The position numbers and the translations under genes were made by a program. Shown here one piece after another: positions 30,182 through 30,381 of a DNA stretch of 30,381 nt (position 1 is the stretch's first letter; each line of letters begins with the position of its first letter). Where the stretch lies: the NCBI GenBank assembly GCA_032988165.1, contig JANTQF010000402.1, forward strand, positions 1 to 30,381. Reading direction: 5' to 3'. This stretch comes from Emmonsiellopsis sp. PD_33. Its lineage: Eukaryota; Ascomycota; Eurotiomycetes; Onygenales; Ajellomycetaceae. The notes beneath the pieces were generated by a model, which was not told the origin of the DNA, did not search any database, and was given only the letters and a program-made list of their open reading frames with translations.

Positions 30182-30381
30182 CTACTCCCCCGGCTGCACC
30201 CCCTCCCCCCTCGCCTCCAACACCCCCATCGTCCTCTCATCCCTAGTCCTAACACTCAACCCCGCCGCCGGCCCATACACCCTCTCCGCCTCCTCAAACA
30301 ACGGCCCCCCCCCCCCCCCCCCCCCCCCCACACCCCCCACCCCCCCACCACACCCCCCCCCCCCCCCCCACCTCACCTCCC
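30182..30381 (-). CDS. 3' end of a minus-strand gene running off the window
   Basis: A minus-strand frame ends at 30182 and is open to the right edge. The last 41 codons look coding (PLFEEAERVYGPAAGLSVRT, then RDERTMGVLEARGEG and VQPGE-stop). Before that the frame is only Gly from the poly-C/G tract, so the rest of the gene lies outside or is replaced by low-complexity or misassembled sequence. Family not recognised. Confidence 0.4.
   Translation of the reverse strand, partial: EVRWGGGGGCGGGVGGVGGGGGGGGPLFEEAERVYGPAAGLSVRTRDERTMGVLEARGEGVQPGE
30305..30369. repeat. Poly-C tracts at right window edge
   Basis: Runs of about 25 C (30305-30329) and 17 C (30353-30369) with C-rich sequence between. 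They mirror the poly-C at the left edge. Confidence 0.9.

Overview
The window reads as nuclear DNA of a filamentous ascomycete, most likely Eurotiomycetes (an Aspergillus/Penicillium-type genome). The evidence is: many short introns (about 50-140 nt) with GTRNGT-like donors, CTRAY branch sites and YAG acceptors; a Zn2Cys6/fungal-trans regulator; an F-box/LRR-like protein; an HExxH secreted protease; and intron-bearing tRNA-Pro genes. Species assignment is inference. Splice models were built by hand from donor, branch and acceptor signals plus reading-phase agreement, and no alignment was run.

Layout. 1-603 (-): 3'-truncated secreted Cys-rich protein that runs into a poly-C/G tract at the window edge. 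1481-2882 (+): secreted HExxH metalloprotease-like protein. 3052-4045 (-): protein ending in a GDSGAW serine-protease-like block. 5691-6791 (+): coiled-coil protein. 7125-9146 (-): F-box protein in four exons. 9746-10393 (-): uncharacterised polar protein. 10394-12059: gene-poor, with one doubtful ORF. 12060-13110 (+): single-pass membrane protein with a Cys-rich ectodomain and a Pro-rich tail ending in PPxY.

13578-26101 is the most coherent block: SDR (-), enoyl-CoA hydratase (+), nitronate-monooxygenase-like flavoprotein (+), second SDR (+), Baeyer-Villiger-type monooxygenase (+), then a Zn2Cys6 regulator (-) convergent with the monooxygenase. No polyketide synthase, NRPS or terpene synthase is visible. 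The set looks like a compact redox/beta-oxidation-type catabolic or modification cluster with its own regulator: alcohol to ketone (SDR), ketone to ester or lactone (BVMO), CoA-ester hydration (hydratase), with the FMN enzyme in an unassigned oxidative or detoxifying role. Three promoters carry CGG/CCG-type palindromes that could be regulator sites.

26102-30381 is different. It holds frame-broken plus-strand coding remnants, a possible split membrane-protein gene, three intron-containing tRNA-Pro genes (two AGG in inverted orientation around one TGG), a GGT microsatellite, and a second poly-C tract in which another minus-strand gene end is cut off. Long poly-C at both ends suggests that the window is a contig broken at homopolymers.
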